Positions 26,761 through 35,248 of a DNA stretch of 35,248 nt are shown piece after piece. Both the position numbers and the translations under genes were made by a program. The stretch covers positions 1 through 35,248 of the forward strand of contig JAFGWI010000327.1 in the NCBI GenBank assembly GCA_016937215.1, written 5' to 3'. Below the pieces are notes generated by a model that saw nothing but the letters and a program-made list of their open reading frames with translations, was not told the DNA's origin and did no database searches. This DNA comes from Spirochaetales bacterium (lineage in GTDB: Bacteria; Spirochaetota; Spirochaetia; SZUA-6; JAFGRV01). Numbering within the stretch: the first letter of the stretch is position 1; every line of letters starts with the position of its first letter.

Positions 26761-27113
26761 TCCTTTTGATAAAGGCAGTTTTGTTGCTTTTCAGCTGATT
26801 TTTTTTCATGTTTTTTGTTGAATCAGCCTGGTGATATTTTTAGAAAAAAGGCATCGGGGCTTTTACAAGTGGCAACCGGGGCAGCATAAGCGTCAGGGAT
26901 TGGAGCGGCAGCCGGCCTTTTTTTCAAAAAAGGCCGGCTGAAGAGCGGGGGCACGGTAATTCCGTGCCCTCGCCTTTGAAACCGCGCAAAGCCCGGCCCG
27001 GGGGAATGACAGCCTGTACATGAGGTAATTGACTCTGAAAAATCAAGACTTAACCTATATTCTGGGATCTGTCATTCCCCCGGGAGACGCCCTGAATATC
27101 AAAAAAAATTACC
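26761..27113. other. Intergenic region mostly filled by repeat copy E
   Basis: No gene. It contains several perfect hairpins, including CAGCCGGCCTTTTTT...AAAAAAGGCCGGCTG (26909-26940) and GGGCACGGTAATTCCGTGCCC (near 26950-26970; 9-bp stem). The former could double as a terminator for the kinase gene because T-runs lie inside it. Confidence 0.5.
26890..27092 (-). repeat. Intergenic repeat family, copy E
   Basis: Read on the minus strand: GGGCGTCT (27092-27085), CCCGGGGGAATGACAG (27084-27069), a 56-base loop, its exact complement (27012-26997), CGGGCTTTGCGC (26995-26984), two more hairpins, and the tail CGCTCCAATCCCTGACGC (26907-26890). Order and spacing match copy C, but the stem sequence is unrelated. 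This copy ends 21 bases before the gpsA promoter. Confidence 0.75.
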
Positions 27114-27142
27114 TTGCCTTGTTTATAAGCTTTGACTATAGT
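27114..27142 (+). promoter_or_regulatory. Promoter of a probably leaderless gpsA
   Basis: TTGCCT (27114-27119), 17-base spacer, TATAGT (27137-27142). The gpsA ATG at 27149 falls where transcription would begin, and no ribosome-binding site precedes it. Confidence 0.6.
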
Positions 27143-27148
27143 TTAGCC

Positions 27149-28261
27149 ATGATAAAAAATAAAAACCATAAAAGCATCACTGTTTTGGGAGCCGGAGCCT
27201 GGGGAACAGCCATGGCCATGGTTTTGGCTAAAAAAGGCCATGATGTTTGCCTCTGGGCCTTAGAAAAGGATGTTGTGGGAGAAATTAACCGCAAACACCA
27301 AAACAGCCGTTACTTGAAAGATGTGAAACTACCCGAAAGCCTTGTAGCTGAAGGAGATTTGCTGAAAGCAGCTGAAAATCGTGATGTCATCATCATTGCC
27401 ATACCTTCGCTTTATGTTCTGGAAAATATCAAACGCCTTTTGAGCGTGGAAAATATTCGTGAAGGAAAAAGCCTGATCGCCCTTCTGTCCAAAGGCTTTG
27501 TGGAAACCGACAAGGGGATACGTTTGCTGGTGGAAACCTGCGAGGACTATTTACCAGGTTTTTATAAAAACAGCTTGATTTATGTGTCCGGCCCTTCTCA
27601 CGCCGAAGAGGTTGCCCAGGGCAAAGTCACGGGGCTTATCAGCGCGTCACTGAGCGGCATTAATGCCATTAAAATCAGGGAGCTTCTGTCAGGGGAAAAC
27701 CTCATGGTTTTTTCATCCTTTGACGTGGTAGGGGTTCAGATCTGCGCGGCTATGAAAAATGTGATAGCCATTGCTTTTGGTATGTTCGACGCGTTAAAGG
27801 AACTGTCTGAAAAATTCGGCGACAACACTGAATCGCTTTTACTGGCTGCCGGCTTGAATGAATTGCAGATCCTGGGAAAAGCCATGGGGGCCTCTCACCC
27901 CGAGACCTTTACGTCCATCGCTGGTGTGGGAGATCTGGATGTAACTTGCCGTTCGATTTATGGGCGAAACCGCCGTTTTGGTCGTGAGATTATTTTAAAA
28001 AAACTGATCGAACCCTATAAAAATATCGATGAAATTAAGGCTCATCTTAACCAGATCGGCTATCTACCCGAGGGCTTATTTGCCGCTGACCTGGCCCATG
28101 AGCTTATTGAAAAGCACCATCTTAAAATGCCTATTACTCAAGGGGTTTATCAGGTGCTCAGCCGAAAGCAAAGTCCCTTGAAGGTGGTGAACGGGATTAT
28201 CTCCAGCTTAACCCGGGGTGCTAATGGTGAAAGTCAAAAACAATCTGAGATAAAACTTTAA
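27149..28261 (+). CDS. gpsA: Glycerol-3-phosphate dehydrogenase [NAD(P)+]
   Basis: Cytoplasmic enzyme reducing dihydroxyacetone phosphate to sn-glycerol 3-phosphate for phospholipid synthesis. The 370 residues include the nucleotide-binding VLGAGAWGTAMAMVLAKKGH near 12, ALLSKGFVE near 110, YVSGPSHAEEVA near 145, AMKNVIAIAFGMFDAL with the catalytic lysine near 206, and GVGDLDVTCRS...RNRRFG near 265. The frame is open another 40 codons upstream, but those codons read through repeat copy E and its promoter. The ATG directly before the GxGxxG fold is therefore preferred. It is about 30 residues longer at the C-terminus than E. coli GpsA. It is probably followed by the deacetylase-like gene and tsaD. 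Confidence 0.93.
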   Translation: MIKNKNHKSITVLGAGAWGTAMAMVLAKKGHDVCLWALEKDVVGEINRKHQNSRYLKDVKLPESLVAEGDLLKAAENRDVIIIAIPSLYVLENIKRLLSVENIREGKSLIALLSKGFVETDKGIRLLVETCEDYLPGFYKNSLIYVSGPSHAEEVAQGKVTGLISASLSGINAIKIRELLSGENLMVFSSFDVVGVQICAAMKNVIAIAFGMFDALKELSEKFGDNTESLLLAAGLNELQILGKAMGASHPETFTSIAGVGDLDVTCRSIYGRNRRFGREIILKKLIEPYKNIDEIKAHLNQIGYLPEGLFAADLAHELIEKHHLKMPITQGVYQVLSRKQSPLKVVNGIISSLTRGANGESQKQSEIKL

Positions 28262-28445
28262 CCTGAAATAATAGCCAAAAGAAGTTTCACGTTGTTAAAG
28301 GGCAGAGGGAATGGGTCAGTACTCTCGTCACATGGGTTCACAACCATGGCAGCTCTTCTCCTGTACAAAAAGTCCATTTGGAGCGCCAATAGAAAGAGAG
28401 ACAGGGGCAGACAAAAGCTTTGTTTTTGGTTATATTTAGCGGGAA

Positions 28446-29375
28446 ATGACTGCGCGACCTCGAAAACGAAAAAAAAACAAGCCCAAAGGCTTAAGAATTA
28501 TCCTCTATTCAGTGATTATCGCCTTAGTACTGGTAACTATTCTCCTGGTGCTTCCCCGCGACAAAGAGGAAAAACTGGCCATCAATCCTTCCGCAACCGC
28601 GACCCCAATCCCCTATATTGATGTACCAGAGGAAACAATAGAACCAAGACAAACACCGGCAAATGATAAGTCAAAACCTCTTGATGATCCATTACCCCAA
28701 AAGGAAAAAAACCGATTGGCGATTGTTTTTGATGACACTGGTAATTCTTTGGCAGATTTAAAGCTGCTATTGGACCTCCCCTACCCTATGACCTTCGCGG
28801 TTCTGCCAGGCTTGGCCAATAGCCGATCTGCTTCTATTAAAGCACATAAAGCTGGCAAGGAAGTGATTCTTCATCAGCCCATGGAAAGCCTGGGCGGAGA
28901 AAACATGGGCCCCGGCGGTATTGATACTACTATGGCTGTCTGGAAGATGCAGGCTGTTCTCACGGACAACCTTGATTCCATTGAATATGAAAGAGGTATC
29001 AACAATCATATGGGTTCCAGGGCAACAGCTGATGTGATCGTGATGGACGCGGTGATGGAAGTGCTTGAATCGCGCCATCTCTTTTTTCTGGACAGCCGCA
29101 CAACATCCGAAACCCTTGCCAAGGATTCGGCCAGGCGTTTTCAGGTGCCCTTTTTACAGCGTTCGGTGTTTTGGGATAACGAGACCAATAAAGCCTATTT
29201 AAAAGAGCAATGGGAAAAAGCCGTGGAGCTCAGCAAAAACCAGGGCCAGGCAATACTGATAGGCCATGCACACAACGCGGCAAAAATAGCCGAAGTGTTA
29301 AAGGAAAATTATCAAAAAGCCAGCCGCTATCTTGATCTGGTTTATTTAAGTGATTTATTAGGAGACAATCGATGA
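28446..29375 (+). CDS. Divergent polysaccharide deacetylase family protein (YibQ-like)
   Basis: A 309-residue protein with a basic N-terminus, one membrane anchor (about 16-36) and a Pro/Thr-rich linker. The catalytic-fold domain lies about 90-305: RLAIVFDDTGNSLADLKLLLDLPYPMTFAVLPGL, HKAGKEVILHQPME, GINNHMGSRATAD, FFLDSRTTSET, and GQAILIGHAH. This is the YibQ/DUF610 family, thought to act on envelope polysaccharide in the periplasm. The FDD and NNHMGS motifs correspond to metal-site residues, but no activity has been settled for the family. Its stop overlaps the tsaD start (ATGA), so the two are co-translated. The ribosome site is weak. Confidence 0.88.
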   Translation: MTARPRKRKKNKPKGLRIILYSVIIALVLVTILLVLPRDKEEKLAINPSATATPIPYIDVPEETIEPRQTPANDKSKPLDDPLPQKEKNRLAIVFDDTGNSLADLKLLLDLPYPMTFAVLPGLANSRSASIKAHKAGKEVILHQPMESLGGENMGPGGIDTTMAVWKMQAVLTDNLDSIEYERGINNHMGSRATADVIVMDAVMEVLESRHLFFLDSRTTSETLAKDSARRFQVPFLQRSVFWDNETNKAYLKEQWEKAVELSKNQGQAILIGHAHNAAKIAEVLKENYQKASRYLDLVYLSDLLGDNR

Positions 29376-30385
29376 GAATTCTAGGTATTGAAACATCCTG
29401 TGATGAATGTTCAGCAGCTGTTGTTGACAATGGGCGCACCATACTGAGCAATATAATCGCCACCCAAATTGAAGCTCACCGCCCCTTTTATGGCGTTGTT
29501 CCGGAAATCGCCTCGCGCATGCACACCGAATGGATCATTCCGGTGGTAAAAGAAGCCATAGAGCAAGCTGGTATTGAAGAAAACACCATTGATGCTGTTG
29601 CCGTGACTTCAAGACCAGGGCTTATCGGTTCTCTTCTGGTCGGAATGTGCTTTGGAAAAGCCTTTGCCTTTTCAAAGGGAATTCCCTTTATTGGCATTGA
29701 TCATATTGAGGCCCATCTTTACGCGCCCCACCTGGAACAGGATATCAGCTACCCCTACATCGGACTTCTGGTTTCAGGAGGCCATTCATTGATCACCTAT
29801 GTGCGCGATTTTGACGACTACGATGTTCTGGGCACAACCATCGACGATGCCTGCGGAGAAGCCTTTGACAAGGTGGCCAAATTTTATGACATTGGCTACC
29901 CCGGCGGAGTGGCTATTGACAGGCTTTCCAAAGAAGGCGATGACAGAGCCTTTAATTTTCCCAAGCCCTCACTTCACAAGGGTGATCATCAATATGATGT
30001 TTCCTATTCCGGTCTGAAAACAGCGGCCGTTAATCAGCTGGATCTTTTCTGGAACGGTGAAGCAGAAAAATCCAGGGCCAATATTGCCGCCTCTTTTCAG
30101 CGCGCGGCTATTGATATTATTGCCAACAAGGCGATTAAAGCAGCCCGGGACAAGGGCGTGAAGAAAATAGTTGCTGGAGGCGGTGTATCGGCCAACAGTT
30201 ATTTACGCAGGAAAATGGCTGACCAAAAGGATATTCAGGCCATATTTCCCTCTTTGAAACTCTGTACCGATAATGGAGCCATGATAGCCGGGCTTTCCTA
30301 TCATCATCTGAAAAAGGGACGACAGTCGGAATTGAACTTGAATGCCTCGGCAAGGGTACCTTTGTTTAAGAAAAATTATCCTTAA
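29372..30385 (+). CDS. tsaD: tRNA threonylcarbamoyladenosine transferase TsaD
   Basis: Cytoplasmic Kae1/Qri7-family enzyme that transfers the threonylcarbamoyl group to A37 of ANN-decoding tRNAs, working with TsaB and TsaE. The 337-residue length is typical. Metal-binding His111 and His115 (HIEAHLYAPH) match the known positions. Other motifs are MRILGIETSCDECSAAVV, ASRMHTEWIIPVV, LLVSGGHSLI, DDACGEAFDKVAKF, VAGGGVSANSYLR and CTDNGAMIAGL. Its start overlaps the preceding gene by four bases. It is convergent with the copper sensor kinase gene. Confidence 0.96.
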   Translation: MRILGIETSCDECSAAVVDNGRTILSNIIATQIEAHRPFYGVVPEIASRMHTEWIIPVVKEAIEQAGIEENTIDAVAVTSRPGLIGSLLVGMCFGKAFAFSKGIPFIGIDHIEAHLYAPHLEQDISYPYIGLLVSGGHSLITYVRDFDDYDVLGTTIDDACGEAFDKVAKFYDIGYPGGVAIDRLSKEGDDRAFNFPKPSLHKGDHQYDVSYSGLKTAAVNQLDLFWNGEAEKSRANIAASFQRAAIDIIANKAIKAARDKGVKKIVAGGGVSANSYLRRKMADQKDIQAIFPSLKLCTDNGAMIAGLSYHHLKKGRQSELNLNASARVPLFKKNYP

Positions 30386-30500
30386 AATGCTCATATACAA
30401 GTAAACCACAAGCTGCATAGAAGGTGCCATTTTCTTTGGTGAAAAAGATAGTTTTTAGAGATGCCCTTATGAAAATCCCTGAATTCCCTATACGATTGGA

Positions 30501-31901
30501 TTATTCCAGGTTAATAGGAAAAATCATTCTAACCAGAGTCCCTTTTCCCTCTTCACTGGAAATCGATATTTCACCTTTCAGCGCTTTGACAATTTCCTTG
30601 CAAATGGCTAAACCGATTCCGGATCCTCCGGTTACTCGTGTCCGTGACGGATCCACCCTGTAAAAACGCTCGAATACATGGGCCAAATGTTTTTCGGAAA
30701 TACCAATACCAGTGTCCCTGAAAAGAATTTTACAATATTTTTTTTCCCTGATTATTTGAATAATTATTTTTCCCCCTTGGGGAGTATACTTAAGACTGTT
30801 TGAAAGCAGATTGCTGAAAACTTGACATAATTTATGTTTGTCGGTCATAATTTCCAGATCATGTTCTGTGTATTCCAAATAAATTTCTTTTTCTGCCAAT
30901 GCAGGTTCAAAGCTTTGTAACACATGAAGCATAAGATCATTCAAATTTTCTCTGGTTAACTCGAGTTTCATGGTTTCCGCGTCATAATGAGAAAGAAGCT
31001 CAAGGTCCTTTACCAAAGCTGACAAACGAAGGATTTCCTCATGAGTACTTTTTAAGCGATCTACATCCAGCTCCCACACACCATCCAGATAAGCTTCAAT
31101 CTGTCCTTGAAGGGTTGTTAAGGGCGTCCTAAGTTCATGGGCAATATCCTGGGTTAAACGTTTTCGCAATTTTTCCTGTATATACAAATGCTCTGAAAGG
31201 TTGTTTATGCTTTGAATCAATTCATTGATTTCCCGAGTACTTGTTACAACTTCAACCCTATGATCATAGCTTCCTTTTGCAATATCAATGGCAGCCAGAC
31301 TAACTTTTTGTATAGGATAACTAATGGCCCTGGAAAAAAAATAGGCCAGTATAAATGAAGTTATAAAAAGAATTATGGTTAAATAAAACAATAAATTGTT
31401 GATGGTATCAATAAAAAACAAATCAGCTTCTGTATAATAAAATGGCCCATAATAGCCTATCACCATGGTCCCTACAGCTTTGTCATGAACAAGAAGTGGA
31501 TATTCCTGATGAGTGAGACCTCCTTTCACGGAAGGATAACGCGAGGTCATACGAAAGGTCATTTGTTGAATCATGTCCTGACAAATGCCGGAATTATAAT
31601 CCACGGCATTCCAGACATCTTTCTTTTTCAAATCCTTCACATGGAGAATCATGCCTTCTTCGAGAACGCTAACCCCGATATCCTGAATCACCTGAGTGTT
31701 CCATCTTCCATCAAGGTATTGATTTTCAATTAATTCACGCACACCTGCATTCTTGTCTTCCTGCTTGCGAATGGCATATTCCTGAAACAAACTTTCCAGA
31801 AAAAAATTCACAAAGACATTCACTGTTATCACCCCCACCATTGCCACTGTCAGGAAAATCAAAAAAAGCTTGAGGCGAAGTGACATATTCATTTTACTCA
31901 T
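30501..31901 (-). CDS. Sensor histidine kinase of a copper-linked two-component pair
   Basis: Membrane kinase of about 466 residues. Transmembrane helix 1 lies at about 11-35, with an extracytoplasmic sensor domain of about 130 residues, helix 2 at about 168-190 and a HAMP domain to about 243. A HisKA domain follows, with phosphoacceptor His about 254 (DIAHELRTPLTTLQ), and then an ATPase domain (NLLSNSLKYTPQGG, DTGIGISEKHLAHVFERFYR, GGSGIGLAIC). The start is uncertain: ATG at 31901 overlaps the regulator's stop by 8 bases, and in-frame ATGs at 31892 and 31886 are alternatives. The sensor domain has few Cys or His residues, so metal sensing is inferred from the copA/copZ neighbours. Typical of CusS/BaeS-type kinases. 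Confidence 0.9.
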   Translation of the reverse strand: MSKMNMSLRLKLFLIFLTVAMVGVITVNVFVNFFLESLFQEYAIRKQEDKNAGVRELIENQYLDGRWNTQVIQDIGVSVLEEGMILHVKDLKKKDVWNAVDYNSGICQDMIQQMTFRMTSRYPSVKGGLTHQEYPLLVHDKAVGTMVIGYYGPFYYTEADLFFIDTINNLLFYLTIILFITSFILAYFFSRAISYPIQKVSLAAIDIAKGSYDHRVEVVTSTREINELIQSINNLSEHLYIQEKLRKRLTQDIAHELRTPLTTLQGQIEAYLDGVWELDVDRLKSTHEEILRLSALVKDLELLSHYDAETMKLELTRENLNDLMLHVLQSFEPALAEKEIYLEYTEHDLEIMTDKHKLCQVFSNLLSNSLKYTPQGGKIIIQIIREKKYCKILFRDTGIGISEKHLAHVFERFYRVDPSRTRVTGGSGIGLAICKEIVKALKGEISISSEEGKGTLVRMIFPINLE

Positions 31902-32586
31902 CCCACTGGAATTTATAACCCAAACCATGCACGGTTAATAAATAACGCGGTTCATGGTAATTGATCTCCATTTTCTTTCTTAAATTCTTGATATAAGTAT
32001 CCATAGTTCTGTCCGCGCCTGAATAGGATTCGCCCAAAGCAAAATGAATTAAATCCTCCCTGGAAAAAATTCGGCCAGGATTAGCTGTCAGTGTTTCCAG
32101 AATTCTGCTTTCATTTGGTGTGAGTTTTAAAACAGCATTATCCCGTCTCACTTCCATAGTTTTAGTATTGATGGTTACTTTTCCCTGATTCAGCATGAAA
32201 ATTTCACGCATCGCTTGTCCTTGGCTTCTTCGAATTAGAGCTTTCACGCGCGTAACCAATTCCCGCGGACTAAAAGGTTTTGTCAAATAATCATCAGCAC
32301 CTTCACAAAAACCTCGAAGCAAATCTTTTTCTTCAACCTTGGCTGTCAGCATAATAATTGGTATACGGGAGAACCCTCGAATCTGACGGCAAACCTTTTC
32401 TCCAGGAATATCAGGCAGCATAAGATCCAGCACCACGCAATGAATTGGCCGCGTTTTTACAATGTCCATGGCCAGGGTTCCATTGACCGCCTGATAAATC
32501 TTAAATCCTTCTTTCTCAAAATAAGAACTCACTATCTCAAGGATTTTTGCTTCATCATCAACAACAAGAATTGATTTTTCTATCAT
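31894..32586 (-). CDS. OmpR-family response regulator
   Basis: A 230-residue cytoplasmic DNA-binding regulator. The receiver domain occupies residues 1-120 with VVDDEAKI, phosphoacceptor Asp near 53 (VVLDLMLPD), MLTAK and DDYLTKPF. The winged-helix output domain is about 130-230 (LTPNESRILETLTANPGRIFSREDL, TYIKNLRKKM, TVHGLGYKF). It starts five bases after copZ and overlaps the kinase gene, so one transcript carries copA-copZ-regulator-kinase. It likely controls this same operon in response to copper or envelope stress, as inferred from gene order. Confidence 0.94.
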   Translation of the reverse strand: MIEKSILVVDDEAKILEIVSSYFEKEGFKIYQAVNGTLAMDIVKTRPIHCVVLDLMLPDIPGEKVCRQIRGFSRIPIIMLTAKVEEKDLLRGFCEGADDYLTKPFSPRELVTRVKALIRRSQGQAMREIFMLNQGKVTINTKTMEVRRDNAVLKLTPNESRILETLTANPGRIFSREDLIHFALGESYSGADRTMDTYIKNLRKKMEINYHEPRYLLTVHGLGYKFQWDE

Positions 32587-32591
32587 AAGGT

Positions 32592-32801
32592 CTAGTTCAC
32601 TATATCATAACCCTGATCTTCAATTGCCTCATATATGCTTTCCAGGCTTGATAGATTCTCATCGTATTGAACAGCTACCAGTTTATTCTCAAGACTGACT
32701 TCAACCGATTCAACACCTGCCAAAGCTTTAACAGCCTTATTGACTGCCATCACACAATGCTGACAGGACATTCCTTCAACTTTTATTTCAGAATTTATCA
32801 T
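32592..32801 (-). CDS. copZ: Copper chaperone CopZ-like protein
   Basis: A 69-residue ferredoxin-like heavy-metal-associated domain protein with the metal-binding motif GMSCQHC near residue 10 and the fold-typical GVESVEVSLENKLVAVQYD. It would carry Cu(I) in the cytoplasm and hand it to the N-terminal domain of the ATPase encoded 51 bases upstream. AAGGAGA precedes the ATG. It is identified as copper-specific from the neighbouring CPC-type ATPase. Confidence 0.92.
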   Translation of the reverse strand: MINSEIKVEGMSCQHCVMAVNKAVKALAGVESVEVSLENKLVAVQYDENLSSLESIYEAIEDQGYDIVN

Positions 32802-32852
32802 AGATTCTCCTTCACACTAAATTGTTATGCTAGTCACAAAAAAAATACTTTT

Positions 32853-35057
32853 CTATTTTATCAAGGCTTTATATGCCTTTAAACGAAGGGAATTGGTTAA
32901 CACCGACACAGAACTGAAAGCCATGGCTCCTCCGGCTATCATGGGGTTCAAAAACCCAAGAGCAGCAACGGGTATACCGATAATATTATAGATAAAGGCC
33001 CAGAACAAATTCTGCTTTATTTTTGCCATGGTTTTTTGCGATAAGCGGATTGCTTCAGGAATCATTCGCAAATCACCGCGCATTAATGTGATGTCAGCAG
33101 TTTCCATAGCAACATCTGTTCCTGTTCCAATGGCCATACCTATGTCACTGGCAGCCAAAGCAGGGGCATCATTAATTCCATCACCAACCATTCCCACAAT
33201 TTTTCCAGCTTCCTTTAGCTTTTGAACCTCCATTTCCTTGTTTTCAGGTAATACTTCCGCAAGAACATTATCTATACCAAGAACAGAGGCAATATACTTG
33301 GCTGTTCTCGCATTATCTCCGGTAACCATGTAAAGATCTATATTCATTTGGCGAAGCAGTTCAACCGCTTCTCTGGATGTTTCCTTGATCGGATCAGCCA
33401 TGGCAAAAAGCCCCATTATTTTATCATCCTCTGTCATGATAACAGTTGTTTTACCCTGGGTTTCGAGAGCATGGATTTTATTTTTAAGATCATCCACGAT
33501 AAAACCACTTTGACTTATAAAATTCTGTGTTCCAATCCTGTAAATTCTACCATTCAGATGAGCTTCAATCCCTTTTCCTGAAACAGCCTTAAAACTGGAA
33601 ACATCGGGTAAATCGGAAAATCGTTCCTTTCCCATATGATAAATGGCTTCACCCAGAGGATGTTCTGAAGCCTTTTCGCAAGCAGCTCCAAGACGCAGAA
33701 GCTCACCTTCCTTAACATCATTCAATGGAATGAGATCGCTTACCATGGGAGAACCTTTGGTAAGGGTTCCTGTTTTATCCAGTATAAGAGCATTGATTTT
33801 GCAGGCTTGTTCAAGGTGCTCACCGCTTTTTATCAAAATACCCAGCTCAGCGCCCTTACCTGTACCAACCATTATCGCTGTTGGAGTTGCCAGGCCCAAA
33901 GCACAGGGACAGGCTATAACCAAAACCGAAACAGCACTAACAAGGGCAGATTGTAAAGATGCGGTAAGCACAAACCAGACAATAAAGCTTATTAAGGCTA
34001 TGGCCAAAACAATAGGTACAAATATACCTGAAACCTTGTCTGCTATCTTTTGAATAGGCGCTTTGGAACCCTGGGCCTCTTCAACCATATGAATAATCTG
34101 TGCTAAAACCGTATTTTTTCCAATTTTCTCAGCCCTGAACACAAGCTTTCCAAAACGGTTTATGCTCGCGGCAAAAACCTTGTCTCCAGCTTGTTTCTCA
34201 ACAGGCAAGCTTTCTCCTGTTAGCATGGATTCATCTATCGCTGAATTTCCCTGAACAATCTCGCCATCAACTGGAATTTTTTCACCCGGCTTGACCATGA
34301 TCATATCACCTATCAATACTTGCTCCAGGGGGATTTCTTTTTCAACACCCTCCCTTATCACCAAAGCTGTTTTTGGCTTAAGGCCCATCAGTTTTTTGAT
34401 AGCTTCCGAGGTTTTGCCTTTGGCCACAGCTTCAAGTAATTTTCCCAATAATATAAGTGTAATCAACACGGCCGAGGCTTCGAAATACAAGGAATGCATA
34501 GTGCCAGCCATGGTTGGAGCAAAAAATCCGGAATAAAGGCTGAAACCATAGGCCGCGCTTGTTCCCAGTACAACAAGTACATCCATATTTGGACTTGCGG
34601 CCTTCAAGGCCTTAAAAGCATGTTTATAAAAGCGAAATCCAATAATAAACTGAACAGGCGTTGCTAAAATCAATTGAAATACCGGATTATGGAGTATACC
34701 AATTCGCAGTCCGAATATCATGGTAATCATTCCTACCAACATTGGAGCTGAAAGTATGGCAGCCAGAATGAAGCGCCATTTCAAATCAAAAATTTCCTTC
34801 TTCCTAAGTTCCTTTTCCTTATCAGCCTGTACTTCCTGCTCTGCTTCAGCCCCATACCCTAAATCGATCACAGTTGAAATAATCCGGCTCAAATCAAGAA
34901 CTTGTTCATCAAAAGAAAGCGTGGCCTTATTTGTGGCCAAATTCACATTGGCCATATCCACACCCTCAAGGCGCTTCAATTTTTTCTCAATCCGATTTGA
35001 ACAGGCAGCACAAGTCATTCCGCTAATGTTTAAGGTGACTTTTGAAATGCTTTCCAT
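32853..35057 (-). CDS. copA: Copper-exporting P-type ATPase CopA
   Basis: P1B-type inner-membrane ATPase that pumps Cu(I) out of the cytoplasm, 734 residues. One N-terminal metal-binding domain ([15 protein letters not shown] near 14), then eight predicted helices. TGES occurs in [13 protein letters not shown], the transport site is [11 protein letters not shown] at about 382-390, the phosphorylated aspartate lies in DKTGTLTKG near 425, SEHPLG near 467, and [16 protein letters not shown] follows. The CPC triad and MTCAAC motif indicate Cu+/Ag+ specificity. It is the first gene of the copper module, with a promoter just upstream and GAAGGGA before the ATG. Confidence 0.95.
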   Translation of the reverse strand: MESISKVTLNISGMTCAACSNRIEKKLKRLEGVDMANVNLATNKATLSFDEQVLDLSRIISTVIDLGYGAEAEQEVQADKEKELRKKEIFDLKWRFILAAILSAPMLVGMITMIFGLRIGILHNPVFQLILATPVQFIIGFRFYKHAFKALKAASPNMDVLVVLGTSAAYGFSLYSGFFAPTMAGTMHSLYFEASAVLITLILLGKLLEAVAKGKTSEAIKKLMGLKPKTALVIREGVEKEIPLEQVLIGDMIMVKPGEKIPVDGEIVQGNSAIDESMLTGESLPVEKQAGDKVFAASINRFGKLVFRAEKIGKNTVLAQIIHMVEEAQGSKAPIQKIADKVSGIFVPIVLAIALISFIVWFVLTASLQSALVSAVSVLVIACPCALGLATPTAIMVGTGKGAELGILIKSGEHLEQACKINALILDKTGTLTKGSPMVSDLIPLNDVKEGELLRLGAACEKASEHPLGEAIYHMGKERFSDLPDVSSFKAVSGKGIEAHLNGRIYRIGTQNFISQSGFIVDDLKNKIHALETQGKTTVIMTEDDKIMGLFAMADPIKETSREAVELLRQMNIDLYMVTGDNARTAKYIASVLGIDNVLAEVLPENKEMEVQKLKEAGKIVGMVGDGINDAPALAASDIGMAIGTGTDVAMETADITLMRGDLRMIPEAIRLSQKTMAKIKQNLFWAFIYNIIGIPVAALGFLNPMIAGGAMAFSSVSVLTNSLRLKAYKALIK

Positions 35058-35083
35058 AATATTCCCTTCAAAACCTTATTAAA

Positions 35084-35112
35084 AAGATAATCATTTACCA
35101 AAAATAGGTCAA
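35084..35112 (-). promoter_or_regulatory. Promoter of the copper operon
   Basis: On the minus strand TTGACC (35112-35107), 17-base spacer, TATCTT (35089-35084). The leader to the copA ATG is about 20 bases and carries GAAGGGA. I saw no clear CueR or CsoR palindrome, in keeping with control by the encoded two-component pair. Confidence 0.65.
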
Positions 35113-35130
35113 ATAATGACTTAATTTCAA

Positions 35131-35165
35131 TTCGGTGCAGTTACAATTCCAAATATAAACTATTA
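35131..35165 (+). repeat. 35-base repeat shared with the left end
   Basis: TTCGGTGCAGT, four variable bases, then ATTCCAAATATAAACTATTA. It matches minus-strand 308-274 at 32 of 35 positions, so the two copies are inverted relative to each other. The partner inverted arm seen at 208-225 is missing here. Confidence 0.65.
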
Positions 35166-35189
35166 GTATATGTTCAGCTAATGAATTTT

Positions 35190-35248
35190 GGGCGTTGCCT
35201 GCTTCCATTCCATTCCAGCAGGCCGGGCTTTCCGCCACTTCGCTGTCG
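35190..35248 (+). repeat. Intergenic repeat family, copy F (cut by window end)
   Basis: GGGCGTTGCCTGC, 15-base loop rich in TTCCA repeats, GCAGGCCGGGCTTTCCGCC. The stem is GCCTGC/GCAGGC. The 3' tail block would lie beyond the window. Confidence 0.65.

Noticed and set aside
27029..27148. 40-codon N-terminal extension of GpsA
   Set aside because: It translates the repeat arm and promoter, and the conserved fold begins just after ATG 27149.
28292..28621. 109-codon plus-strand frame before the deacetylase-like gene
   Set aside because: It overlaps the better-supported gene at 28446 in another frame and has unnatural composition.
1..35248. CRISPR array, tRNA or rRNA genes, prophage or toxin-antitoxin system
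   Set aside because: No regularly spaced direct repeats, no tRNA-like arms and no such protein families were found on either strand.

Overview
The window looks like a chromosomal segment of a moderately AT-rich Gram-negative bacterium. It has two proteins with lipoprotein signals (UrtA and a TPR protein), a likely outer-membrane protein, two-component signalling and a complete urea-utilisation locus. The short cysteine-rich protein at 17509-17823, with its TPR lipoprotein partner, resembles proteins I associate with spirochaetes. I lean that way, but this is a low-confidence taxonomic guess. No tRNA, rRNA, CRISPR array, transposase or phage gene was seen.

Left third (about 1-12.8 kb) is a nitrogen module. 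A type III glutamine synthetase (532-2628, plus strand) converges on a long minus-strand array that reads urtA-B-C-D-E, a P-II-family gene, then ureA-B-C-F-G-D. Together these import urea, hydrolyse it to ammonia and assimilate the ammonia. Upstream of urtA is a good match to a sigma-54 promoter. The P-II protein has a short T-loop like NifI1 and lacks the GlnB uridylylation tyrosine. No ureE is present, but UreG carries a histidine-rich C-terminal tail.

Middle (13-22 kb) is loosely packed: a secreted beta-rich protein, alpha-glucan phosphorylase, a cysteine-rich protein with an overlapping TPR lipoprotein gene, a secreted von Willebrand A protein, a YwbE-family protein and an M20 metallopeptidase. 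Intergenic spaces here are long.

Right third (22.6-35 kb) holds a very large CheR-PAS-histidine kinase protein. It is followed by a gpsA / polysaccharide-deacetylase-like / tsaD gene group, with gpsA probably leaderless. Last comes a minus-strand copper module: CopA ATPase, CopZ-like chaperone, OmpR-type response regulator and sensor kinase.

The most unusual non-coding signal is a family of orientation-specific intergenic repeats, with copies near 76-384, 7933-7998, 19667-19858, 26890-27092 and 35190-35248. Their flanks are conserved (GGGCGTT ... CGGGCTTT.CGC ... CGCTYCAATCCC), while an internal hairpin changes sequence between copies yet stays complementary. The leftmost copy appears to carry smaller palindromic insertions.
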